This document shows, one piece after another, positions 1-13,232 of a stretch of 64,000 nucleotides of DNA. Source of the stretch: Pyrocephalus nanus (taxonomy: Eukaryota; Chordata; Aves; Passeriformes; Tyrannidae); the NCBI GenBank assembly GCA_038380795.1, contig CM076261.1, positions 6,454,556-6,518,555 on the forward strand. The letters run 5' to 3'. A model generated the notes under the pieces. That model was not told the origin of the DNA, searched no databases, and worked only from the letters and a program-made list of their open reading frames with translations. A program made the translations under genes and the position numbers. Position 1 is the stretch's first letter; the number at the start of each line of letters is the position of its first letter.

Positions 1-3000
1 TAGAAGCCTGCCAGGAGCTTTCAGGAGCTTGGGCTCATTAACTGCAACCAGGTTCAGAAATAAAGGCAAAGAAGATTAATAATTTCTCAGCTCCTAGGAA
101 AAATACTCTATGGCTCATTCAAAGTATTGATTTATTTACATGACTCTTCTAATGTAATAATAATTTTAAAAAAGTAGACTGTAGATTTCAAAATGGGAAT
201 GAGCAAGAGCCAGTGAACCTCCAGGTGCTGTTCTGACAGAGACATCATGTATCTTTAACACAATTAAAACATAAGCACATACAATTTCTAAACCACAGCT
301 AGAGCCCTCAGCTTTTTTTCTTGATTTGCCATGATGATTACAGAGTGATGCATAATGGCTAACTCGGCAGGCTGCCTTTTTGCAGAGGGACAAGTAGAGC
401 TAGTCTGTAAAAAGAGATGACTTAAAAGAATCCCTTACACCATTTTTTAGAAAAAAAACAACCAACTTGCTATCACTGATTTATCTCTAGGAGGTGCATA
501 TGGGGATATATGTAAAACCAAGAAGTTGCTCATATGAGATTTTAGGACCACTGTGGATGATACAGAGTAAGATCTTAAGAAGTTCATTTATAAGTTCCAG
601 GAAAGTTGCCTGTCAAAAGTAAAGCCTACTAAATATTTATCAGCCACCTCTGCTCTGAGATGTTGCAGAAAACATCCTTAGAAATCTTTGTTTTCTGAAA
701 TTACTAATGATTTCTGAAGGTACCCTTGTACCAAACGTGAGCACAAAAGTGCATCTGCTCTCTCACCCCTTGATTTCTTTCAGCTGCAGCCAGAACAAGT
801 TTTCTTTGTTTTGACGTAAGTTAATGATTTCTGCTTACCAGAAAAACTACTGGAAAAGGCAAAGACAGCCACAAACCTGTCTGTCTTTCCCACATATACA
901 AACAAAAAACTAGTCAGGAATCCAGAAACAGCCAGGAGTAGTGTGCAAGACCTTTGGGATGGAGCTGACTACGAAAACAATGCTGGCAGTCAGACAGATC
1001 CGTTCACTTTTAGGTTTTGTGTGACATAATATCACAGGCTTTCTGATGTCATTAACAGACAGTAGATGTTCACCTATCACAGAGTGTTCACAGCAAAATG
1101 ACTGTTTGTGGGGTCTTTTTTCCGTGCATAAAGCTCACATAAAGCAGGCAAGAAAGATTGAGCAGTGAGAATCTCTTATGGTCTGGGCAAGTTTCTGTTG
1201 GCAAGTAATTTATTTTCTCAAAAGAGACTGCTGCTTCATCTCACCCAAAATATACCACAATTTCTGCTATAAAGGAATAAATATTTATTTATAGGAAAAA
1301 TCTGTAGGAAAATTGCTTCCTCAGAACAGCACTGTAGATCAAGTGTCCCCTCAGAGTTTGGACTGATGTTTTCAAGGGTCATCAATGTCTGTATATGGCC
1401 CTCTTTCCTGTTTCTTTCTCCATTCCTTCTGGTCTGATGATGTCCCCCTGTGCTTTGATAAGGAAGGTCATGTAACAGAAGGGGCCAGGGTCCCTCAACC
1501 TCATCGCTTAAGATGTTGCTCCATTACTGCATGCCAGAAAGACTGGGGAGGGAGCAGGTCTTTTAGTTGTACTCTTGTGGTGCTAGGGCAAAACTGTGGC
1601 TTCATCATGTCCCTTTATACCACCTGTTGCTCTCCATATATCTGCACTGTTGGAGTCTTAGTCCAAGGTGGAGGCAAAATGTCTAATACTCAAAGTGATA
1701 GTCACAAAAAAAGAGGAGCTGTCTGTCTCCTTTAAGTGTCTGCAAATATACACTGAAGCCTCAGGCTGATGTATTGTTCCTCTAGAGAGGCATACTGAGA
1801 AGAAATTGGGTTTCTTTGGCCTTTTGCAGAGCATTTGGCATCTCCCTGAGTGACAACACATCTGTTGTCACCAACAACATGAAAATTCCTATGTGGAAGC
1901 ATTTTTTTGCTTCTGTAGATACGGGTGCTTGGGTGAAATGAAGGGATCACAAAATAATGAGGAACGGGGCCATTACCAGCAAAACTCATTTGTTTTCTGC
2001 TTTCGAGCCTCAGCAGTGGAGGAAACAGTCATCTATGTGCCCTAATGAAATGTGACAGACGTTTAGAGACCGAAGGCTGATATTTTCTGACAGCATCACC
2101 ATCTGCACTCTGAAAGCTGCTAGTATCCGGACATCATAATCTGTTGTGGGCTGTTTATTATTTTACCTCAAAATCGCAGGTCACGCAGATCCTGCGCTTA
2201 TATGTCATCAGCTTTGTGTACAGTCCCTTTACCTCATCTAGGAGCCTAATTCTCAGTGTCTCACTGTGCTCTGTAGTTGGATGTTTAACTTCACAAATAA
2301 ACTGATAGCCTAAGATGTAGATATTTGAAAGGGAAAAAAAAAAAAAGAGAAAGGAAGAAAAAGCCTTCTAGCCAGCCAGCAGGGAAAATAAATGTTAACC
2401 TAATTCTAAGCAGGGCAGATGGAGTTATATAATCTGATTTCCAAGAGTAAGTGATTTTTCAAGGAACTAAGGTTTTAGTATATACTATGAACAGCAGTTT
2501 TTGCAGCTTCAGAATTCTAATGTGGCAGTAGTTTCTACAATTCTACACACAATCCAGGTACAGGGAAAAACATGAAAGAAAAAAAAAATGCAGTAACAGG
2601 GGTGTTTACCTTAATCAAGAAAAAACATGTTGCTTCAGATATACTGGAACATAGACAATAAAATATAGACTGCAGGATTGATGCAATTCTTTTTTAAAAT
2701 CAATTTTCAGAACAGGGAAAAAAGTAACCTTGAAAAAAACCCTAGTATGGGTTAATTGAAGAAAGAAAAAAAAAGCACGGACAAACCCTAAAAAAAACCC
2801 AAACACTGGGAGTTAACTTCACTTTGCAGACTTCAATATTTCCTTGCATTATAAGGAAGAGGAGAAGAAACTGAAGGTGCAAGTCAAGTTACTGAAGCAG
2901 ATGTACCCCGTTGGCCTGGACAAAAATGTTTTTTCTAGGTAAGATCCCCTGAAGAGTGGTCTTGAATTTTCAGTTTGCTTCCTAGAGTACCGAGTTTGTT

Positions 3001-3493
3001 TTCCTGCCTGATAGTGTACATGGGCACTCAAGATCTTTTTTTATTTTGTTTTGCTTTGGGTTTTTTGTTTGTTTGTTTGGGGGGTTGTTTGTTTTGTTTG
3101 GGGGTTTGTGTGTTTGTTTTTGGGGGTTGTATTTTTTAATTATTAAACATACAAAACAGCAACACAGTCTCACATAAGGAGGAATACTTCTCATCAGTTA
3201 AAATCCCAGTGCCTTCTGCGAAGTTCTGTTCCCCAGAGCCTGGCTCTGGACATACTGCTTTCTAATTCACCCATCTCCTCTAAGCTCAGTGATGAGCCAG
3301 CTGTCACCTGACTCAGGACTGATCTTTGAAGACACATTTAGCAAACAGAAGGAAGAGTTTACATATCTCCTGAACTCAAAGAAGCTCTTGACTTCATGGC
3401 ATCTGAATGTCTCAAATGCTGTGGAAAAATAGAGATTTCAAGCCCTATGTCCTTTCAGCTAATTACCAGAAGGATGCATGCCATGGGGCTGAT
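1..3493. other. Intergenic 3' flank of AKAIN1, no gene seen
   Basis: AT-rich DNA with only short chance reading frames on both strands, the longest being 116 codons at 1385-1735. None resembles a known protein or has flanking splice signals of note. A G/T-rich tract is listed separately. It lies beyond the 3' end of the minus-strand gene AKAIN1; distal 3'UTR or enhancers could lie here but cannot be recognised from sequence alone. Confidence 0.6.
3037..3135 (+). repeat. G/T-rich low-complexity tract (GTTT)n with G runs
   Basis: The plus strand is made almost only of G and T: repeated GTTT units interrupted by runs of three, six, five and five G. It is simple sequence. Four G runs separated by T-rich loops could in principle fold as a loose G-quadruplex. 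Confidence 0.85.
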
Positions 3494-3625
3494 TTCACAG
3501 AACGAAATGTGTTGGAAAAGACCTCTGAGATCATCAAGTCCAAGCTTTGACTGATCATCACCTTGTTAACTAGACCATGGCATTAAGTGCCACATCCAAT
3601 CATTTCTTGAATATGAAAAACAATA
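3494..3625 (-). repeat. CR1 LINE fragment, 3' end, minus strand
   Basis: Reading on the plus strand, the block runs 'ttggaaaagacctctgagat', then 'catcaagtccaa', then 'actagaccatggcattaagt' and 'gccacatccaatcatttctt'. This is the reverse complement of the typical avian CR1 3' region. Only the last ~130 bp survive and they are diverged, so this is an old 5'-truncated insertion. Confidence 0.8.
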
Positions 3626-6600
3626 AACTTGAGGATGATGCAAGGACACACTGTGTCTTTGCACCTCTGGTATCTCAGATGTCTGTTTTGTGGACCTCCT
3701 GTCTGGAAACAAATATATGAATACATGAAAATAAAGAAACACAAGGTCAGGAGAAGAGCCACAAAAGCATCACTGAGAGTGTAATTTTCCTAACCAGTGC
3801 AGCTCTGTCACTCCCTGCAGGTTTCAGTGACCTAAATAGAGGAAGACAACAAGACTCCTTGTTCCTGCTTATAGATTTAGCAAGTCTAATGCTCAGTAAA
3901 ACAAAAGGGTTGTAGAAAATATCTATAATTCCAGGAAATATGATGGGAGGAAATATAAGATCTGATAAAAAGTTTTACTTAAGGTTACTGGACTGCACAC
4001 ATATAAACTTCTTCAGCTGGTGGAGTACCAAGATCCTCAGCAATGTAGATATTAGACCTGAAAGTCTCCTGTTCTACTATAGTGGGTAAAATACAAATCA
4101 GGTATGTGGTCAGCAAAAGTCAGCTGGAGCTAAAAACTGTGACAAGTCAGGACAAACTGTGTCCCAGGAGCAGGTTTTGTCTTGGAAGGAAATACTGAAG
4201 ATCACTGCTTTATGGGTAATCCCTCAGCAAGAGATAGCAAGGAAGCACTGGCTAACAGAGTTGTCCTCCTTGGAAATAAATACTTCTGTGGGAAAGGGTC
4301 AATATCCCACCAATGAGGTAAAGAAGATTTATTATATTCACTCTCTCTGTTAGGAAGCAGATGGCTTTCATATTTCATCTTGTAGCTGAGGATTTTTAGA
4401 ATGAGCTGCTTCATGGGAAAGAAATGAGGGGGAACATCATTAGTAGGAGCTATGTTTACTAAGCGAATACAGGGCAAGGGTATCTACTATAGCAACTAGA
4501 GACAGGGTATAAACCTTCTGGGATGCATGTGCACAGAGAAGAGCAGCTATTTGCTCCACTGGGCAGGAGCAAATGCATCACCGTGTCAAAAGACACAATT
4601 CAAACTTTTCCATAGACACAAGAAGGTAGCACTTAAGTCTTCAGAACAATACAGTAGTGCTCATTTTCCACCTCATATAACAAAGCAAGCAATTACAGTC
4701 TTCACTAGCTGGTATTTCTAAATGGGGTTCAACTCTCAAAGCTCTCACGGAATATTTTCCTTACAGCTACGAGGAGTGCCTTACTGTAACACTTTAGAAT
4801 CAGCTCATTCAGCTTTGAATAGCTGGGTTCAGTTTCCATCTTTCATAAGAGTTAATTTTCTCTCTTTCTGTACAAGTTCTACATTGAGCTACTGTCACAG
4901 CGTGTGTCAATGATTCATGATGATTTGCCCCACGTGGCCTCTGGCCTCCTGCTAGAGGCAACTGAGGGAAAAAATACTTCATAAAACCCCCACCGCAACT
5001 AGAGCCCTCCCCTCCCCAACAAACTTCCTTGCCTTTAGAACATCATTTATTGTTGTTACTCACCTTTAGTAAACAGAAAGGCAAAAGCCACACCACAAGG
5101 TAACGTGTAACACCAGAGGCGTTCCAATCAAACCCACACTAAACATGAACTATTGTTGTTTTGGTGTTAAAACTAGCAAGCTCATATAACAAAATCCAAG
5201 TAGCAAGTCACTGGAGGAAAAGTTATTAGAAAAGAAAAGCTGCTTATGTTAATTAAACAAAAAAAATCTGCTTGACAGACAAGAACAGATTAGAAGCAAA
5301 TAGATTTAAAATATGTATCTATTTCTTGGTGTTCCCTGGAGCACTCAAACACTAATATGCTAGTATGTGCACTCATGCATTCAGTCTTAAGGATTAAAGA
5401 AATTGCTGGGCAAGTTGACTAAATCCAGGGAAGACACAGTGGTCTTTAGAAACGAAATCCCATGTGTGTCCACCAGGTTTTGTGAATGAAGCTCTGAAAG
5501 TAAAGAATAGAGACCTTATTTCTACTTCTTTTGACACAGCAGGATACACACAAATTAAAAACTATTAGGCCTCAGAGACCCCCTTTGTTCTGGAAAACCC
5601 AAAAGATTCTGCCAGAGTTTATCATGAGGCACTAAAAAGCCTATGATGAGAAACCCCATCCACTAGAAACCAGGCTTCATCAGTACTGCTACTCACTCCG
5701 TCCTGAGTATCAGGTGAAGAAGATATTTACCAACAACTCGAGTTTTCCTCCTCATTCCCACAACTCTTTAACCACTTGATCCCCGTGTTGCAGAAACCCA
5801 TTGAGAGAAATTAGGTTATGTCAAGAATCAGGTTTTCATTAATTTAATTTCTTTTCAAACCTGAGTGGATAACCAAGAGAGTTAGGGTGAATCCCACATA
5901 CTTTCAAGAATTTATTCTACTTTCTCTTATCTTTTTCCCTACTCAAAATTAGGCTTCTTTTAGAAAAGCCTTCAGTAATGACACATTAATCTCTGCATTA
6001 GACATTAGTACCCATTTAAAGAACAACTGCATCATATTTCATGGTAGTTACATTGAGAATAGTTACATAGCAATTTTATATACTTACCAATGCAGACAGA
6101 CTGCATTCTGAGACATTTAAAAAATGTCACCAAAAAATAAAATAATCAGACACAACATGAGTAGAGACAGTAAGATTTTTAGTGTTTGTTTGCTATTGAA
6201 TAAATATTCAAGAATTTTCAACTCTTAAATATTATGACAAAAATGCTTTTATTTTTCTGAAATGATAAAATTAATATGGCTGTTTCCAAGTCACAGTTGT
6301 TGGTTTTATTTATTTTAGAGCAGGGATTTCCAGTGTAACCACACAGAACCAAAAAACTTGATGTACAATGGCATTTAGCAACCTCTTACAACATTCTGCT
6401 GTGGCCAAGTGAATTTCCGTTTAAGAATTGCTGCTTGATTAACCTTACAAAGAATAGCACAAGTAAGTTAATAAAATTGTGATAATCAAACCAAATGAAA
6501 ACATAGCAAATATAATACAGGGATAGCCACAGATACACAATTCTTCTGTTATTTTGGAGCTGTGGTAAATACAATTTCACAGTTGTACAACCTTCTACTT

Positions 6601-8505
6601 ACCACTATAAGTGCTAAAATGTGGTGAGTTTGTTTTAAATACCTATAGATACCATTTTGATTGTCTCTTACTTCTAAGATATGAATTATTGTGCTGAATA
6701 ATGCATTCATCACTGCAAATCTCATGGGTACAGTTTGCCTCATGAGATTGTCTAGTGAATCTGAAAATTGCTTCCCCTCTTCTGATGGGAAAAACTAGAG
6801 ACATGTAAGGTACTAAGAGTTTCTTTAGGAGTTCTTTTTTATTTGTAGAAAGACCTACATCACATCTGTAATAATTTTAAAGTCCGTATTTTCTCCAGAA
6901 AATATAATCTGTCAATGAAGATAATATCAAAGACTACCCGCTTTCATCATGTAGTAAGCATATGATGAACCAAGGGTGAAGTTTACTTCTGTGCAGTTTT
7001 CTCACACGTGGTACAAACCTCAGGTGCATATCCTGGATGCAAGTGGTGTGCAGAACATCTGTTGTCAGTAGGAAATATTAAAGGCCTCCTGTAACTTAGG
7101 GGTGTATTACTTTAGGTTGGAGACACATCATTTGGCTCTCAGGGAACACTACACTATTTAAGCTGCAATATTTGTTTGTCCTCAATAGGAAACCACGGAA
7201 AACTTCCTCAAGGCTTTGCTAGGCTTCCTACCATTTTTAGTTTTCCAAGATGTTGGACTTCTGATGGCATCGGCATTCTGGTAGTGGTGGACATGACTGT
7301 TAACTGGTTGAGTAATAGTGTGTCTAAAAGGACTAGGACAGTAAAGGGATACTGTATAACAGTATAGTGGGAGGAGTGGGAGTAGGAGTAGAATAGGGTG
7401 ATATAAAGTAGTATCAAAAGCCTGGACTTACTGGCTTTTGAAATTATTTTTTCTCTAAAATGATTAATTAAAAAAAAGTTTACATACAAACAAGTTTTAA
7501 AATTACATGAAGATTATTAACATAAAAACAAGTTTTCAAATTACATGAAGATTATTAACATAATTACCAGGAACACAAAAAAACCCCCCAACACAAACAC
7601 ATTTCAAATTTATAGTGACACAAAAACATTAAAGGAGTAGAGTAATTTCAAAGAAATTGATATGTTCGGTATCTCTCCTTCCTGCAGCATTGTAGGTGAG
7701 TCCATGGTAAACACCATTTTGCACCACAGAGTCTCTCCAAAAGGTTTGGTCTCTCTCACCCACTGGACTTGCCTGCTCGTCAGACTCAGAATTGAACCTT
7801 TACTCGTGATCAGTTTTCTTAGTAAAGATGTAAAGAGTGCTTAGAAAAGAGTTACCTCCCAACCAAAGGTGAACTGATGAAAAAGCTAATGGTAAAAAAA
7901 TTACTATTAAAACAAACACATACATACCTCAAGACCCAATCACTTTCACCTTTCAAAGTTTGCTTGGCTAAAAACATACACCCAGTGCCTATAGAACTGA
8001 ACACCTGCGTACTTGTAATTCAAGTCAGTTTTCATTATTAGATGATTTGAAACAACTTTAATCATATTGAAAATCTTTTAATTTTTAAGTGAAAGAAGAT
8101 TCAGCTAAATTATTATCTTGTGTGAGTTGGTGCTGTTAAGTTAAAAAAAAAAAAAAAGAGAGAAACCAGGCAAATTAAAAAACTTAATATTACAGTATGT
8201 GGTTATTTATGGCTAAGCCTCTGGCCATGATGAATCCAAAATTGTTTAACACAAGCAATAGGACACAGTAAGTAATAGCCAATTGCTTAACCTACAGTCT
8301 CTTCGAGAATCACTTAGCTGAGTAGAAAAGCAGTTCACAGTTTTGCAGAGCATCTGCTTCTCTATATTTCTAGGTGTATTACTACAGGAATTCAGCCAAA
8401 GCAGAGCTACAAGCCATTTCTAGAATTAAATATACAGTTATTAATTTCAGATGTGTAATAGCGCAATCATCATTACAGAAAGGGAGCATAAAAGTGAAGG
8501 GGACA
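3626..8505. other. Intergenic stretch, no gene seen
   Basis: AT-rich sequence without long or recognisable reading frames (longest 93 codons) and no recognised transposon. A recent 38-bp tandem duplication near 7.5 kb is listed separately. It most likely belongs to the 3' flank of AKAIN1. Confidence 0.55.
7491..7566. repeat. Two-copy 38-bp tandem duplication
   Basis: The unit starting 'caagttttaaaattacatga' at 7491 is repeated at 7529 with one substitution over the shared ~34 bases. Both copies end in 'agattattaacata'. The near identity points to a recent local duplication by slippage or unequal repair. Confidence 0.9.
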
Positions 8506-8511
8506 TTTATT
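8506..8511 (-). terminator. AKAIN1: Candidate AKAIN1 poly(A) signal AATAAA
   Basis: On the minus strand AATAAA occurs here, overlapping an ATTAAA, about 1.06 kb beyond the AKAIN1 stop codon. It is the first canonical hexamer I found downstream of the gene. Transcript data would be needed to show that it is used; single hexamers are common by chance in AT-rich DNA. Confidence 0.3.
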
Positions 8512-9571
8512 TAATTTGTATTTTTCGAAACATCATGAATTGCTTCAGCTATATGGAGCACTTAAAAGAGTAAGCTCTGTATTACCAGCTTAATGCAGTG
8601 CTATTTAAGGTGAATCTATGTTACAATTGCAAATATGTAAAGTCACTTTACGTATAGCAGGTGAGAAATATCTACCATGACAGAATTCAGACACAGTATA
8701 TTTTCATCCTTCAAGATACTAATAAATTCAACCCCTTTTTTTAGGACACTCCAGTCTTGTAAATAAAGCCCCAGCAAAGCTGCGAAACTGAAGAATACAT
8801 TGGCAAACTCCTTATCATTGCATCAGTTTCTCTTCTTCCAGTATCAAGAAAATTAAAAGAACTAGTTGAGGCACAAGTGATTTTTATGCAGAAGTACAGA
8901 AGTGTTTCAAATAAGTAGAGTAAAATATTTTAACTTATTTTACTTATTTTAACTTCTTTAAAAAAAGACAGAGATCATAGGTGTATGATCACAGTAATAG
9001 ATCACAGTTTCTGCAGTCTTACTGGATTGCTCTTTTTTTTTCCAAGATGAAAAAAGAAATTGGTTCACAGAACTTACCAAATCCACTTTCTACTGCCATT
9101 TCATATAGCTCATGTCTTATCAAAGCAAAGGGCTTCAAGGGAGTCTGAAATCACTCTGCTATCCTCGACAGTAAACTATTTCTTCGGCGAAGACAACCTC
9201 AGTGAACCCAGTCACTCAGAGAAGAGTCCATCCAGCTGAACTGACATAATTGTTGCACGCAGAACTTAACATGAAAGTGAACTGACAACAAGCTTTTGAG
9301 AATAAGTTCATACCGTAAGAGTTTGTGCTTGAAACTACTTTTATAACTACGGTTATTGTTTCTGTTAAGAGGCACTGCATAAATATGAAGTTATTCATCT
9401 AATGCACTTAATATTTCTCAGCTGAGGACTATTGCAGTTTTACCCTATGTCTAGGTGTGATAATACTTTGGTTTGCTTTACAACAGTAGCATTGCACTAG
9501 CAATACAGCTGATACTAAAGAGAAGGCTGAAAACTGCAGACTGGAGGACTGAAAAAACCCAATCTGCTCCT
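8512..9571 (-). other. AKAIN1: Probable 3'UTR of AKAIN1
   Basis: Sequence between the AKAIN1 stop codon and the first canonical poly(A) hexamer on the minus strand. It is AT-rich, contains no other recognisable gene, and its extent depends wholly on the tentative poly(A) call. Confidence 0.35.
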
Positions 9572-9759
9572 TTACTTCTTTTCATGTTTCTTGGTTAGTT
9601 TTCCTCTTTCGAGCTGGAGGCTTGTACTGTTTGTTCGCTTCTCCTTTTGCTGGCTCTCCTGGGAAACTTGCTGCACTGCTCGGAGGATAGCAGTCTGCAC
9701 AATCTGCTTGCTGGCGTTCTGCAGCTTAACTTCATCTTGCTCCGTCCCTGGCTTCTCAC
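9572..9759 (-). CDS. AKAIN1: AKAIN1, A-kinase anchor inhibitor 1, coding exon 2
   Basis: This exon encodes residues 7-67 of a 67-residue protein, plus the TAA stop at 9574-9572. Joined to the 16-nt first exon, the product starts MVFAPGEKPG and ends LTKKHEKK, matching vertebrate AKAIN1 (69 residues in human, from memory). A predicted amphipathic helix, about residues 18-40 (NASKQIVQ...AVQQVSQES), carries the spaced aliphatic residues of a PKA regulatory-subunit docking helix. In mammals AKAIN1 binds RII-type subunits and blocks their docking to A-kinase anchoring proteins, so it changes where PKA sits in the cell. The 3' splice site reads 'ggctctggcag|GTGAGAAG' on the minus strand, and the phase-1 junction restores a GGT glycine codon. 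The reading frame open through the intron up to 9913 is not part of the protein. The least conserved part is residues 45-58. Confidence 0.95.
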
Positions 9760-11004
9760 CTGCCAGAGCCAAACAAGAAAGAAAGGGAACTAAGAACTTG
9801 GGACTACTCAGCAAAAACATGAAGGAGAGAAGAAGAGAAGGGTAAAAAAACCCAATAAAACAACCAAACCACAGAGTGCTTGGGGACAGTTTATTACACG
9901 AGAAACCTGTCAATAGAGAAGATGAATTAGGGTGGAAAGTTCCCCTCTGTGCTCAGTGCTGCAGGACTGAAGGGAGAGACTGAGTCATACAGCTCAGTTA
10001 TCCACTCCCCAGCGCTTGGGACAGCTGTAACTTCACAGCTGAAACAAGCACAAATACATTTTGTGGTAAGACAGGAAAGGAGGGTTTTCTCATCCATCTG
10101 TGAATCACATCCCTTTTGACTTGAGCTGTGTTTCTGGACAGGGAACTGGACTTCATTTTGCAAGCCTGACATGTACTTCACCACCATACAGAAAAAAAAT
10201 CTGTTTCATTAACATATCTGTTTACTATTATTTCAGATTAAAAGCCCTCATTATCAAATTCCAAATCACTTCAACATACAAAATTTTAAGTGCAGTTTAT
10301 TAATCCTTAGCTAGGTTTTCAAAAATAACTGCACATTAAAAAAGGCTCAGATTGCTATACATAAAACAGAAAACACTTTCTATAGAAATCTGACAAATAC
10401 ATATTTCTTATGTGAAACCTCCTTGTTTTGCCAGAAAGTTTAATCTGGAGAACAAAAAAGTAATATAGTGTGAGTACTGACATTTGGTAATGAAGAAGAG
10501 TAGTTTATGTTAAGAGGTTTGTCTTTGAAAGTATTTTGATTCCTAACAGAAATGACAATTCAGGCAACAAAAAATGCTCCATAACGTTCAAAGTTATCGT
10601 GATTAAGAAAAACTATATTCTGAATTAAGGTGATTTACACCTATCGGCATTTAGGAACTCAGTTGCCAATTGAAATGCTTAGGCTGGGTGCTTCTTTTCA
10701 TCAGTAGATTTCATTTTAAAGACACTGATCTCAGTTCTTTCTTACATGACTTATATGCTCAAGTATTTAATTAAATAGTATTTGTATTTTACTGTCTTTT
10801 TTTAATGACAGGTATTAAGAATTATGTCCTGAGAGAAATCAAACAAAGTGAATTAAAGGTCAATTGCTTTTATGAGAGGTCCATATCTGGAATTGTGATA
10901 AATTCCCAATGTTCTTTCAGGATAAAAAGATAGAAACAGGATAAATATAGAAACAAATGGAGAATCACTTGTTTCCTTATGGAATACAGTATTAAGACGT
11001 GATA

Positions 11005-11772
11005 TGTTTGAGGTCCTGCACCTGGGTCAAGGCAATGCATGATATCAATGCAGACTGAATGAACTGGTGAATTTATTAAGAGAAGCTTTCTGGAGAAGGA
11101 CTTTGACATAGAAGTAGACAAAATGGTGGAAATGAGGTGGCTATGTCTGCTTGCAGCCCAGAAAGCCACTTGTATGGTGGTCTGTACAAAAGGAGTGGGG
11201 TCAGCAGGGCAAGGGAGGTGATTCTACCCCTCTACGCTGCTCCCATGAGATTCTAGAGTACTGTGTCAAAGTCTGGGGTCCTCAGTACTGTAAAGACATG
11301 AACCTGTTGGAACATGCCCAGAGGAGGGCCATGAAGATGATCAGAGGGCTTAGATGACTCTCCTCTGAAGGCAAGCTGTGAAAGCTGGAGTTGTTCAGCC
11401 TGGAGAAGACCAGACTCCAGAGAAACCTTATTATGGCCTTTCAATACATAAAAGGGACTTATAAGAAAACTGGAGATTTTTTACCAGGGCAGGTAAAAAG
11501 TCTGAAAGGGCAAGGAGCAATGGTTTTAAAGTAAGAAGGTAAATTTATATTGGATATAAAGAAGAGATTTTTTATGATAAGGATGATGAGACACTGGGAA
11601 CAAGCTTCCCAAAACAGGTGTGGATGCTTCATTCCTGAAAACATTCAAGATTTGGTTGGACAGGGCTTTGAGCAACCGCATATAATGAAAGATGTCCCTG
11701 TCCATGGCAGAAGGATTAGATGATTTTTGAAGATGATCTTTGAAGCTTCTTTCTAACCCAAACTGCTCTCTG
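11005..11772 (+). repeat. CR1 LINE, 5'-truncated, plus strand
   Basis: Sense CR1 3' portion. It starts at 'gaggtcctgcacctgggtca', passes 'gaacatgcccagaggagggc', 'gttcagcctggagaagacca' and 'gggctttgagcaaccgcata', and ends near 'tttctaacccaaactgctct'. These are landmarks of the end of the reverse-transcriptase region and the 3'UTR of avian CR1. Many frameshifts and stops make it a dead copy. The short frame at 11151-11357 (...[15 protein letters not shown]) is its remnant coding sequence. Confidence 0.92.
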
Positions 11773-13121
11773 AGCCCAAAACAATCAAAGCTTACTCTAT
11801 GAGAAAGGACTAATTCCATATCTCCCATCTTTCTCTGAAAGGACTTAAAAACAAATACTTATTTTTATCATGTTCACATTATACATATTGTATAATACAA
11901 ATACAAAATAGAAATGTTGTTTAATTCTATTAAAATTGAATAATTTTTTTAAAAAATCCTGCAACTGTATTGTGATGACAAAGTTTGTCTACAATTAAGA
12001 GGTTAAAAAATGTGAAAACTTAGAAAATATGCTTTAAACTGGAAAAGCTGACTGAAAGGAATCACTTGAATTCTTGGTATAATCAGCTTCCCTGATTCAG
12101 TTTTTCCCACTTCTCAGCACTTGAAACAATGTTTTTTTGGATAAAATTCTATGTTACTTAACAGTAAAGTATAGATACTTCTTTATTACTCAAACATGAA
12201 CTCACTTGTTATTACACAGTTGTAAGGTGATAGAAAAGAATGTCTTCTTGCAGAGTTGATCAGTCAACTCAGCTGATGTTCAGAATATATTAACAAAAGC
12301 ATAGATAAACGTGAAATTCTAAATACAGATGACTATGTTGTAATGGTCTATGAAATTATATGAATTGTGAAAAATTTGCCAACCCCTAAAGCCATAAACC
12401 TCCAGAATTTATCACTGAAAACATAATGTCATTAAGTACATTGCTGTTGAAAATTATTCAGTTTTCCTTCTTTAGGGATGATTTGGTCCTTGCCATTTAA
12501 TCTACAAAATTTGAATTTTAAATGTTTTTACATAGGGAAGGTCATTCATAGCAACACCCGGCTAAAAAAAGGACATTTTTCCAGTGAATTTCTATCTGAG
12601 CTTTTCAGTTGTTTATTTTGGGGTAAAACCCATCCAAAAGCACTATTCAGGTAAGTGGGATGTAGATTTCATCTGCTCATCTTTAGATTAGCAGCTCTTT
12701 AGATGATTCTTTTATTTGCTGAGATAATCAAGAGCAGAGAATCCAAAACACCTGGACTACTTCTGCCCTACCTCTGAGGGTTTAGATATGCACAGAAAGG
12801 AGATAAGGCAGTTCAAACAAACTTAGTTTATATTTGTGCTTTTAGACAACAACAGTTAATTGGCTTTGGACATGGAGAGAGCCAGAGCTGTTGGAGTGGA
12901 GGTAATGTGACCAATGAGACCAGCTTATGCTGACCATCTAAATTAGAAAGTAAGTGAAAATAATAGTTATTTTTAAGGGGGATATCTGACACATGTGTAA
13001 GGTCCAAAACAATTATGTGCAGGAGCTGTACTGCCAACAAGAATCCAGACATGTTAAGCAGTCAAACCCAAACATCCAGCTCCCCTGTGTGTGTGGTATT
13101 AATTACAGCTGGCCCATCTGG

Positions 13122-13232
13122 ACATGATCCTGGGAAAATGGTTCTATAGAACCTACTTGAGTAGGAGACGGACAAGATGACCTCCAGAGGTCCCTTCCAA
13201 ACATGAATCTTCCGCATTCCTGTGATTCTAGC
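13122..13232 (+). repeat. CR1 LINE 3'-end scrap, plus strand
   Basis: The block contains 'gacaagatgacctccagagg' followed by 'tcccttccaaacatgaatct' and ends 'cctgtgattcta'. This is the sense-strand terminus of CR1 with its TGATTCTA-type tail. Only ~110 bp remain. Confidence 0.8.
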
